Source: Clostridia bacterium (lineage in GTDB: Bacteria > Bacillota > Clostridia > TANB77 > CAG-508). Taken from it: a stretch of 8,329 bases of DNA. The notes under the pieces were generated by a model. It searched no databases and was not told the DNA's origin. It saw nothing but the letters and a program-made list of their open reading frames with translations. Position numbers and translations under genes: made by a program. Positions 1 through 6,427 of this stretch are shown here, piece by piece (within the stretch, counting starts at the first letter, position 1; the number at the start of each line of letters is the position of its first letter). The DNA lies in the NCBI GenBank assembly GCA_022790685.1, contig JAAVXQ010000069.1, positions 1-8,329 on the forward strand, in the 5' to 3' direction.

Positions 1-11
1 GAGAGGAGCGT

Positions 12-362
12 ATGAGAGTGAATAAGAAAAAGCAAGTAATATCACTTTGTGTAGTAGCAGTAGTCTTTTTATCAGGTAGTTTTTTTACAGCAAATGCAGC
101 CACAGAGGGAAAATTAGTCGAAAATATAAAGCAAAAATGTAACGAAATTGTGAGTATAAAATATGATGAAAGCAAGCTAAAACTTGTAGAAAATAAAGAA
201 GAAAAAGATCATGCTGAGTATAGATTAGAGACAATAGATGGAGAAAGTGAAACTATTATTGTTTATATGAATAAAAATAATTTAGAGACAGAGAATGCAA
301 CTGCTGAAATTAATCTTACAGAGGAAGGATGTGAACTTAAAATAACAGATAATAAAAATTAA
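12..362 (+). CDS. Small secreted protein of unknown function
   Basis: The 116-residue product has a classic Sec signal peptide: a basic start (RVNKKK), a hydrophobic core at about residues 9-25 and an Ala-Asn-Ala signal peptidase I site at 27-29. The mature part of about 87 residues is charged and hydrophilic, with two cysteines (in QKCNE and EEGCEL) that could pair outside the cell. There is no lipobox, membrane anchor or sorting signal, so it is probably released or loosely wall-associated. I do not recognise the family. The ribosome binding site AGAGGAG at 2-8 lies only 3 bases before ATG at 12 but 9 bases before the in-frame GTG at 18. The true start may therefore be GTG 18, which would shorten the protein by two residues. 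Its promoter lies outside the window, and a strong terminator follows. Confidence 0.75.
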   Translation: MRVNKKKQVISLCVVAVVFLSGSFFTANAATEGKLVENIKQKCNEIVSIKYDESKLKLVENKEEKDHAEYRLETIDGESETIIVYMNKNNLETENATAEINLTEEGCELKITDNKN

Positions 363-420
363 AATAAAATCTATTAATACTTTTTTTATAAAAAACAAAT
401 AAAACACAAAACAAATAAAA

Positions 421-459
421 ACTAATTTATCTAATAATAAAAGATAAATTAGTTTTTTT
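421..459 (+). terminator. Rho-independent terminator after the secreted protein gene
   Basis: A perfect 12-base-pair stem (ACTAATTTATCT at 421-432 with AGATAAATTAGT at 442-453) encloses a 9-base loop and runs into seven T residues at 453-459. It sits about 60 bases after the stop codon of the secreted protein gene and separates that gene from the next transcription unit. Confidence 0.9.
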
Positions 460-564
460 GTATGAAAATATATATTAATTATTATAAATTAATTAAGAAA
501 ATAAAATATTATCCAATTTTTGGTTATAATAATATTAACAAATTCTTAAATTAACATTAAAATA

Positions 565-593
565 TTGATTATTAAATCTTATAGTGATATGAT
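565..593 (+). promoter_or_regulatory. Sigma-A-type promoter for the ligase/carboxypeptidase pair
   Basis: TTGATT at 565-570 (4 of 6 consensus) and TATGAT at 588-593 (5 of 6) are separated by exactly 17 bases. The -10 box is preceded by TGA at 585-587, which forms an extended -10. Transcription would begin near 600 and give a leader of about 67 bases before the ATG at 668. Chance matches are easy in such A+T-rich DNA, but the ideal spacing plus the TGN extension makes this the best promoter in the window. Confidence 0.6.
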
Positions 594-667
594 ATAAAAA
601 ATAAAAATAATGAATAGCTACTCTAAAATGTAAAGTAAGCATTCAAAAAAATAGGAGGTATAGCTAA

Positions 668-1432
668 ATGGAGTTTTTAGCAAACGAAGGTAGAAATGTA
701 GAAATTGAAGTAAATGGAGAGAAATATTTAAGACATGCTATAAAAACTAGATTTGTAAAACAAGGAGACGATTATATAGATGTTATTAAAGAATATGTAT
801 CTGACATATATGAACCAGGAGATTTTATTTCAATAAGTGAGAAAATAATTAGTATGTGTCAAAACAGAGTAGTAAGAAGAGAAGATTTGAAAGTAGGATT
901 TTGGGCAAAATTTTTATCTAGATTTGCAAGTAGAACAAAAGCAGGAGTTGGAGTAGGAGAAAGCTTAAAAATGCAATATGCTATAAATAAAGTAGGTCTT
1001 TTAAAAGTATTATGGGCAAGTTTTTTAAGTGCTGTTACAAAACTTTTTGGAATAAAAGGAGTATTTTATAAAGTTGTTGGACAAGAAGTAAGTGGACTAG
1101 ATGGACTTTGTTATGGACATGTATGGAAAGAATATGAAGATATAGGAATAGAAATTCCAGAGAATCCAACAGGAGTATGTAACGAAATACAAGAGAAATT
1201 AGGAATAAGCTGTATGATAGTAGATGCAAATGATTTAGGACAAGAAATACTTGGAAAATCAGATGATATAAAATTAGAGGAAAAGGATTTAGTTAGCATA
1301 ATTAGAGATAATCCAGCAGGACAGGGAAGAAGCCAAACACCAATTATACTTATCAGGAAATGTAATAAGGAGATGGAAAAGTGCACAGAGGAAAAAGGGG
1401 AAAATGCTCAAAATATGCAAGACGCAGAATAA
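668..1432 (+). CDS. CofE-type ligase (F420-0:gamma-glutamyl ligase family)
   Basis: The 254-residue soluble protein resembles the coenzyme F420-0:gamma-glutamyl ligase family, which adds glutamate to F420-0 with GTP. Family-like features are AIKTRFVKQGDD near residues 24-35, the GDFISISEKII block at 51-61, a Gly-rich GVGVGESLKMQ stretch at 93-103, VDANDLG at 185-191 and DNPAGQG at 214-220 before TPI. The start is ATG 668, eight bases after AGGAGGT (653-659). The last 25 or so residues are acidic and non-conserved in appearance, and their DNA also encodes the start of the next gene. No other F420 gene is visible, and low-GC Firmicutes generally do not make F420. The real acceptor may therefore be something else, possibly an envelope compound given the carboxypeptidase partner; that part is inference. 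Family assignment is fairly secure, substrate unknown. Confidence 0.75.
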   Translation: MEFLANEGRNVEIEVNGEKYLRHAIKTRFVKQGDDYIDVIKEYVSDIYEPGDFISISEKIISMCQNRVVRREDLKVGFWAKFLSRFASRTKAGVGVGESLKMQYAINKVGLLKVLWASFLSAVTKLFGIKGVFYKVVGQEVSGLDGLCYGHVWKEYEDIGIEIPENPTGVCNEIQEKLGISCMIVDANDLGQEILGKSDDIKLEEKDLVSIIRDNPAGQGRSQTPIILIRKCNKEMEKCTEEKGENAQNMQDAE

Positions 1433-2163
1433 TTTTACTTATTGCGACTTTACTTTTTATAATTTCTATTTATTTCATATTTACTAAAGTTTATTTACCT
1501 AAAATAGCCAAAAAAGATAATATGAATTTTAATAATGATAATATAAATAATAATGTAGATAATAATCCAAGAATTGATAATAATATCAAGCAAAAAAATA
1601 TTATTGATGATTGGAGACTGACTTTAGTAAATTATGAACATTCATTGCCAGAAAACTATGAACCAAAACTTGAAGATATAGATGAGATTAGAAGATTTGA
1701 TAAAAGAGCAATAGAATACTTAAAAAATATGTTAAACGACATGAGAAAAGATGGAATAACGAATATATGGGTACAATCTGCATATAGAAGTGTTGATAGG
1801 CAAGAAGAAATCTTTGAAAAAAAAGTAAAGAATTATATGAATGATGGTATGACTAGAGAAGAGGCAGAAAAAGCAACTCTGCAAACTATAAATAAGCCTG
1901 AAACAAGTGAACACAATTTAGGTTTAGCAGTAGACTTTAACTATGTTGATTACAAATTTGAAAATCTAGAGGGATTTAAATGGCTAGAAAAGAATGCTGA
2001 AAATTATGGTTTTATTTTAAGATATAGAAAAGACAAAGAGAATATAACAAAAGTAGACTATGAACCATGGCATTGGAGATATGTAGGAGAGGAACATGCT
2101 AAAGAAATAAATAAGCTAGATATGTGTTTAGAAGAATATATAGAATATTTAGAAAACAACTAA
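1381..2163 (+). CDS. Membrane-anchored D,D-carboxypeptidase, VanY/M15B family
   Basis: The 260-residue product has a very basic N-terminus, one membrane helix at about residues 17-35, an Asn/Asp-rich linker at 46-69 and an extracellular M15B zinc peptidase domain. Zinc-site motifs are complete: SAYRS at 133-137, SEHNLGLAVDF at 176-186 (His178 and Asp185) and EPWHWRY at 228-234 (catalytic Glu228, ligand His231). Enzymes of this type remove the terminal D-Ala of peptidoglycan stem peptides. The start is GTG 1381, preceded by AAGGAGAT at 1367-1374. The next in-frame Met (residue 48) would delete the membrane anchor. The gene begins 52 bases inside the upstream ligase gene in another frame, which implies co-transcription and probably translational coupling. 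Without a van gene set nearby, a housekeeping wall-trimming role is more likely than glycopeptide resistance. Confidence 0.88.
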   Translation: MHRGKRGKCSKYARRRIILLIATLLFIISIYFIFTKVYLPKIAKKDNMNFNNDNINNNVDNNPRIDNNIKQKNIIDDWRLTLVNYEHSLPENYEPKLEDIDEIRRFDKRAIEYLKNMLNDMRKDGITNIWVQSAYRSVDRQEEIFEKKVKNYMNDGMTREEAEKATLQTINKPETSEHNLGLAVDFNYVDYKFENLEGFKWLEKNAENYGFILRYRKDKENITKVDYEPWHWRYVGEEHAKEINKLDMCLEEYIEYLENN

Positions 2164-2164
2164 T

Positions 2165-2258
2165 AAAATAAAAATTAAGATGCTTAAATTAAAGAAATAT
2201 CAAACTATTATAAGCGTAATAGTGAAGTTTCTAATTTAAACATCTTTAATTTTATTTT
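2165..2258 (+). repeat. Long imperfect inverted repeat after the carboxypeptidase gene
   Basis: Two outer arms of 27 bases (2165-2191 and 2232-2258) pair almost completely, apart from one G-T-type mismatch and a shifted A. Inside the loop, ACTATTA (2204-2210) and TAATAGT (2217-2223) form a second stem around TAAGCG. The element begins one base after the TAA stop at 2161-2163. It has no uninterrupted T run, only TTTTATTTT within the 3' arm itself, so it is not a textbook terminator. It may still end transcription or protect the 3' end of the mRNA; a small mobile repeat is also possible. Confidence 0.65.
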
Positions 2259-2291
2259 AGAGATATTTTAAATTTATGACTTTTGTGTTAA

Positions 2292-2297
2292 TATAAT
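2292..2297 (+). promoter_or_regulatory. Candidate -10 box for the LTA-synthase-like gene
   Basis: A perfect TATAAT lies 41 bases before the TTG start codon and just after the long hairpin, as expected for a separate transcription unit. No good -35 box stands 16-18 bases upstream, so the call rests on one hexamer in A+T-rich DNA. Confidence 0.35.
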
Positions 2298-2338
2298 AAA
2301 GGAATAACAATTTTTTATACAGTAGAGGTGATTATATT

Positions 2339-4282
2339 TTGAATGTTATAAAAACAGAAGAAAAAGTAATACAAAAGGATATTTCCGAAAATAGTAAATT
2401 AATAAAGCTAGATGAAAATAATAAAAATAAAGATAAGAGTTTTTTTAAACTAGTAAAAGAAAAATATAAATCTCTTACGGGAATAAGTGAATTATTAACA
2501 ATAGTACTTATGATTGTAGTATCAATTGTTATAGTAAGAAATTCTTGTGTAATGAATAAAACATTTTCAGAACTAAATAAAGAGGCTTTAGAAAAATCAG
2601 TAGAACAGCTTGGAAATGTATATAATAATATGATGGAAGATAATCCTAATATAAAAGATATGTATAAGTGTTTTGTCAAGTATTTAGAAATAAATAGATA
2701 TGATGTAATAATTATAAATGGAGCATTAGTATTATCTACAATGTTAACCATGTATGCAATTACAGGAAAACCAAAATTATCTATTATTTTTACAATTATA
2801 TTTTGGAGCATAATAGATATTGCAAATTATGTAGTATTTGATTTAAGAGGCACTCCAATAGCTTTTGCAGATATATATTCAATTTCTACAGCAATGGCTG
2901 TGGCAGATGGTATGAAAGTAAAATTTGAAAAAAGATTTTGTATATATATAATAGTATTAGTACTAACTTTATTTACTGTTTCTATCATAAAATTTAAGAA
3001 AAATAAAAATAAAAAAATACGAGTTATAGAAAGAGTTTTATCAATATTTTTAGTAATTATTATTATTAACTCTGTATTAAATATAGAAAATTTCAAGACA
3101 GAAAGTTATTGGAATTTAGAAGAAAATTATAGGCAAAAAGGTATTGCTAGAGGTCTATTAAGACAGATTTTAGATATAAATATAAAAAAACCAGAAGGAT
3201 ATTCTTTAGAAAAAGTAAATGTAATATTAGATGGATATGAGCCACAAATAAAAGATGAAGAAAAAGTTAATGTTTTTATTATAATAAATGAATCGTTTTC
3301 AGATTTAAATTCAACATATAATTTAGGAATAGAAGATAATATGCCATATTTGCATTCTCTTACAGGCAATGTAATTAAAGGAACAGCTTATAGTTCAGTT
3401 TATGGAGGAAGTACTGCAACAGCAGAATGGGAATTTATGACAGGAAATTCAGCAGCTTTTATACCACCAAATTCTATACCCTTATTAGTATATATAAGAG
3501 ATGACAAAGATACAATATTTAGTGAAGCAATAAAGCAAAATTATTCTACAAATTCTCTTCATTCATATTATAAAAGATGTTATAACAGAGCAAATACATA
3601 TGCTAAACTTGGTTTAGAAAATTCGATGTTTGTTGAGGATATGAAAGATTATGAATGCAGTAGACCCGGATATCCAACAGATTCAGATACTTATAAAAAT
3701 ATGATTAAACAATATGAAAATAGAGACAAGTCTAAAAGATTTTTAGGATATATTTTAACTATGCAAAATCATACAGCATATAATACTCCAGAAACATTTT
3801 ATAAAAATAAGGGATATGTAGAAGGAAACTATAGTCTTGATCAATATTTATCACTAGTAAATGATTCAGATAAAGCACTTAAAGAATTTATAGATTATTT
3901 TTCTAAAGAACAAGAAAAAACGGTATTATTATTTTTTGGAGATCATCAACCTAAAATTGATTTTGAACGTGAAGAAAATGAATGGCTAATTACGCAACAG
4001 GTCCCATATTTGTTATGGACTAACTTTGACATTGAAGAAAAAGAAGGAGAAGATATTAGTTTTAATTATTTAAGTACACTTATTTATGAGTATGCTGGAC
4101 TAGATACAAATAAATATGTAGAATTTTTAAAAGATTTGAAATCAGATATTCCAATTTATACAGCTAAAGGTTATAAAGATAAAGATGGAAAAATTTATAA
4201 TATAGATGATGAAACCTCTCCATATTATGAAAAAATAAAAGAATATAAAATATTACAGTATTATTTTATGTTTGATAAATAA
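2339..4282 (+). CDS. LTA synthase/MdoB-type phosphoglycerol transferase family protein
   Basis: The 647-residue membrane enzyme has five predicted helices (about 51-67, 122-141, 147-166, 199-218 and 230-248) and then a large extracellular alkaline-phosphatase/sulfatase-type domain. Catalytic landmarks of the LtaS/MdoB family are present: NESFSD at 317-322 (metal ligand Glu318), GGSTATAEWEF at 356-366 with nucleophile Thr359 spaced four residues before Glu363 as in LtaS, QNHTAY around His478, and GDHQP at 534-538 (Asp535, His536). Relatives move glycerol phosphate from phosphatidylglycerol onto a glycolipid or polymer outside the membrane. The loop between helices 1 and 2 (about 55 residues) is longer than in typical LtaS, so the acceptor may differ. 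The start is TTG 2339, six bases after AGAGGTGAT (2324-2332); the nearby ATG at 2343 is out of frame. The gene is monocistronic, with a terminator directly after it. Confidence 0.87.
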   Translation: MNVIKTEEKVIQKDISENSKLIKLDENNKNKDKSFFKLVKEKYKSLTGISELLTIVLMIVVSIVIVRNSCVMNKTFSELNKEALEKSVEQLGNVYNNMMEDNPNIKDMYKCFVKYLEINRYDVIIINGALVLSTMLTMYAITGKPKLSIIFTIIFWSIIDIANYVVFDLRGTPIAFADIYSISTAMAVADGMKVKFEKRFCIYIIVLVLTLFTVSIIKFKKNKNKKIRVIERVLSIFLVIIIINSVLNIENFKTESYWNLEENYRQKGIARGLLRQILDINIKKPEGYSLEKVNVILDGYEPQIKDEEKVNVFIIINESFSDLNSTYNLGIEDNMPYLHSLTGNVIKGTAYSSVYGGSTATAEWEFMTGNSAAFIPPNSIPLLVYIRDDKDTIFSEAIKQNYSTNSLHSYYKRCYNRANTYAKLGLENSMFVEDMKDYECSRPGYPTDSDTYKNMIKQYENRDKSKRFLGYILTMQNHTAYNTPETFYKNKGYVEGNYSLDQYLSLVNDSDKALKEFIDYFSKEQEKTVLLFFGDHQPKIDFEREENEWLITQQVPYLLWTNFDIEEKEGEDISFNYLSTLIYEYAGLDTNKYVEFLKDLKSDIPIYTAKGYKDKDGKIYNIDDETSPYYEKIKEYKILQYYFMFDK

Positions 4283-4288
4283 AAAACT

Positions 4289-4321
4289 AAACTACTAAGA
4301 AAAAATCTTAGTAGTTTTTTT
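4289..4321 (+). terminator. Rho-independent terminator after the LTA-synthase-like gene
   Basis: AAACTACTAAGA (4289-4300) pairs perfectly with TCTTAGTAGTTT (4306-4317) around an AAAAA loop and ends in a T run at 4315-4321. It starts only seven bases after the stop codon. Confidence 0.93.
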
Positions 4322-4380
4322 ATATATAAAATAATATGTGAATTTTTTTAAAAATTATATATAGTGATGACGAAAATTAA

Positions 4381-4402
4381 TATTAATAAAATATTAATAA
4401 AA
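4381..4402 (+). repeat. 11-base tandem direct repeat upstream of the glycosyltransferase
   Basis: TATTAATAAAA occurs twice head to tail, immediately upstream of a TATAAT at 4405-4410. It may be an A+T-rich upstream element or simple low-complexity DNA; no known regulator site is recognised. Confidence 0.5.
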
Positions 4403-4430
4403 TGTATAATTTTTCTTAATAATTATTGTT

Positions 4431-4436
4431 TATAAT
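4431..4436 (+). promoter_or_regulatory. Candidate -10 box for the glycosyltransferase-ABC operon
   Basis: TATAAT lies 35 bases before ATG 4472, with TTG at 4426-4428 close upstream. A second TATAAT at 4405-4410 is an alternative. Neither has a clear -35 hexamer at standard spacing. A promoter is expected here because a strong terminator precedes the gene. Confidence 0.4.
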
Positions 4437-4471
4437 CTAAACAAATAAAAAAGAAAGTAGGGAAAAATATA

Positions 4472-5732
4472 ATGGATAAGATATTTTCTGTTTTAGAAAT
4501 TTTGCTTAGCTTATATATGGTATACTTTGTAGCTATTGCTATAGGCGTATTTGTAAAAAAGGAAAGAATAAAAGAAAGCAATACAAAAAAGAAATTTGCT
4601 GTATTAATACCAGCAAGAAATGAAGAAAGAGTTATAAGAAATTTATTAGTAAGTCTTAAAAATCAAAATTATGATTATGATAAATATGATATTTTTGTAC
4701 TTCCTAATAATTGTACAGATAGAACAGAAGAAATATGTGAAATTGAAGATGTTAATATTATAAAATTTGAAAAGGAAATCAAATCAAAAGGGGAGGTATT
4801 AAAATTAGCCTTTTCAAGAATAAATGAAGAATTTAAAGAATATGATGCATTTTTAATATTTGATAGTGATAATGTTGTACATCCAGATTTTATTTCTAAA
4901 ATGAATAATGTATTGGGCAGTGGATATAGAGTGGCACAGCGGATATAGAGATAGCAAAAATCCAACAGATACTTGGATTTCAAACACGCACTCTTTATAT
5001 TATTGGTTACAAAATTTCTTCTTTAATAAAGCAAGAATGAACTTAGGAAAATCATGCTTTTTAAATGGAACAGGAATGATGATTTCAAGGGAATTCATTG
5101 AACAAAATGGATATAATGTTAAAACCATTACTGAAGATATAGAACTTACTGTCCAATGTGCAATAAATAAAGAAAGGATAGCTTTTGCAGAAGAAGCTAT
5201 AACATATGATGAACAACCATTAAGATTTGGAGAATCCTATAAACAAAGAAAACGTTGGTCAAAAGGAATGCTAGATTGCTTAAAAATATATAAAAAAGAT
5301 TTAAAGTCAGGAATATTTAGAAGATTTGAGCTTTTAGATGCTAGTATTTTAATATTATCACCTATAATGCAAATTGTTGGAACTTTGTTTTATATAACAT
5401 ATATAATACTTGGAATTTGTGAAAAAATTAATATTAATTATAGTAGTAAACTGGTTTTTATATTAGTAAGTTATTTAATGATGATTATGGTGTCTTCAGC
5501 TGTAACTAAACTTGCAAACAAAAAAGTAAAGGAAAATTTAAAAGGTATTATATTTTTACCACTTTTCATATTTTCATGGATACCAATTAATTTTGAAGCA
5601 GTTATGAAAAAACAACTTAACTGGGAAAGTATAGAACATAGTAGAATTATAAGTATTGAAACTGCTATGGAAAAAAGAGAGCTTAGGACTCTAAGAAAAA
5701 CTACTAACAAGGGTTTATTAAAAATATCATAA
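4472..5732 (+). CDS. Family 2 glycosyltransferase, read through a +1 shift at CGG 4940
   Basis: Two overlapping reading frames (4472-4948 and the frame ending at 5732) together encode one 419-residue processive-type GT2 membrane enzyme, similar in layout to cellulose/hyaluronan synthase relatives. In order: an N-terminal helix (about 5-27), PARNEE at 47-52, DSD at 131-133 (metal and UDP-sugar binding), NGTGMMISR at 198-206, TED at 220-222 (catalytic base), QRKRW at 258-262 and three C-terminal helices (about 289-315, 326-345 and 357-376). The frame breaks between Gln156 and Gly157. The zero frame reads CAG CGG ATA TAG; skipping C4940 gives Gln-Gly-Tyr-Arg, the expected sequence. Without the shift, a 158-residue fragment lacking TED and QRKRW is made. 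The start is ATG 4472 after a modest AGGGA site. The ABC ATPase gene follows 12 bases downstream. I annotate it as one recoded gene; a pseudogene is the alternative. Confidence 0.82.
4940..4943 (+). promoter_or_regulatory. Putative +1 recoding site CGG-A (Gln-Gly junction)
   Basis: An in-frame CGG is followed by ATA and a TAG stop at 4946-4948. Skipping C4940 lets GGA (4941-4943) be read as glycine and continues the glycosyltransferase. The P-site codon CAG cannot re-pair well at +1. A Ty3-like mechanism, in which an unfilled A-site codon is bypassed by out-of-frame tRNA binding, or four-base decoding of CGGA, fits better than P-site slippage. No Shine-Dalgarno-like stimulator is seen just upstream. 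Confidence 0.65.
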
Positions 5733-5744
5733 GGGAGATAGAAA

Positions 5745-6425
5745 ATGGAAATTTTAGAAGTTGAAAATTTAAATAAATCTTATGGAAAAGGTGAAAGCAA
5801 AGTAACTGCAGTAGATAATATTTCTTTTTCCGTAAAAGAAGGAGAATTTGTTGCAATTATTGGAGCAAGTGGAAGCGGAAAATCTACACTATTACACTTG
5901 CTAGGAGGTGTTGATAGACCAACTTTTGGAACAGTAAAAATTAAAGGAACAGACATTTATAAACTTAGAAATGATGAACTTGCGATTTTTAGAAGAAGAA
6001 ATATAGGAATAATTTATCAGTTTTACAATTTGATTCCAATATTAAATGTTGAGGAAAATATTTGTCTTCCTTGCGAATTAGATGGGAAAGAAGTAGATAG
6101 TAGAAAATTAAATGAATTGTTAGATACCTTAAACTTAAAAGATAGAAAAAAACATTTGCCAAATGAGTTATCTGGTGGACAGCAGCAAAGAGTTTCAATA
6201 GGAAGAGCTATAATTAATAATCCAGCCATAATGCTTGCAGACGAACCAACTGGAAATTTAGACAGTAAAGCCTCAGAAGAGATTATTTCATATTTAAAAT
6301 TGTCAAATAAAAAATATAATCAAACTGTAATAGTAATAACTCATGATGAAAAAATTGCTATGGAAGCTGATAGAGTAATAACAATAGATGATGGAAAAAT
6401 TATTGCGGACGAAAGGAATATTTAG
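5745..6425 (+). CDS. ABC transporter ATP-binding protein, MacB/LolD type
   Basis: This intact 226-residue ATPase has every expected motif: Walker A GASGSGKST at 40-48, Q-loop Gln92 in the YQFYNLIP stretch, signature LSGGQQQR at 142-149, Walker B IMLADEPTG at 162-170 with catalytic Glu167, a D-loop NLDSKAS and switch His200. The YQFYNLIP and NVEENI segments are typical of the MacB/LolD/BceA branch, whose members work with FtsX-type permeases in export or in antimicrobial-peptide sensing and removal. The start is ATG 5745, seven bases after AGGGAG at 5732-5737, which overlaps the TAA of the glycosyltransferase gene. The permease gene begins two bases after its stop. It contains no in-frame CGG and needs no frame change, unlike both neighbours. 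Confidence 0.95.
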   Translation: MEILEVENLNKSYGKGESKVTAVDNISFSVKEGEFVAIIGASGSGKSTLLHLLGGVDRPTFGTVKIKGTDIYKLRNDELAIFRRRNIGIIYQFYNLIPILNVEENICLPCELDGKEVDSRKLNELLDTLNLKDRKKHLPNELSGGQQQRVSIGRAIINNPAIMLADEPTGNLDSKASEEIISYLKLSNKKYNQTVIVITHDEKIAMEADRVITIDDGKIIADERNI

Positions 6426-6427
6426 AA

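Larger units (their letters stand above)
363..667. other. Intergenic region with terminator and promoter
   Basis: This 305-base gap is very A+T-rich and has no credible gene on either strand. It holds the terminator of the upstream gene at 421-459 and a promoter at 565-593 for the downstream pair. An additional isolated TATAAT at 525-530 lacks a convincing -35 box. The untranslated leader from about 600 to 667 shows no riboswitch or attenuator fold that I can recognise. Confidence 0.6.

Noticed and set aside
1381..2163. Glycopeptide resistance (van) locus
   Set aside because: Only a VanY-like domain is present; there is no ligase, dehydrogenase, VanX or two-component system in the window.
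2332..2811. Minus-strand reading frame of 159 codons, and other minus-strand frames across the window
   Set aside because: They lie opposite well-supported + strand genes, have Phe/Ile/Ser-rich shadow composition and lack ribosome binding sites.
4922..4950. Direct repeat GGATATAGAG at 4922-4931 and 4941-4950 as evidence for a duplication that caused the frameshift
   Set aside because: Both copies encode Gly-Tyr-Arg where the joined protein is expected to have them, and the other two frameshift sites have no such repeat. A 19-base duplication would also leave extra residues, which are not seen.
4908..5732. A separate gene starting at ATG 4908
   Set aside because: There is no ribosome binding site. 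The first dozen or so codons are simply the alternative frame of the conserved upstream segment, and the product would lack the GT2 nucleotide-binding half.
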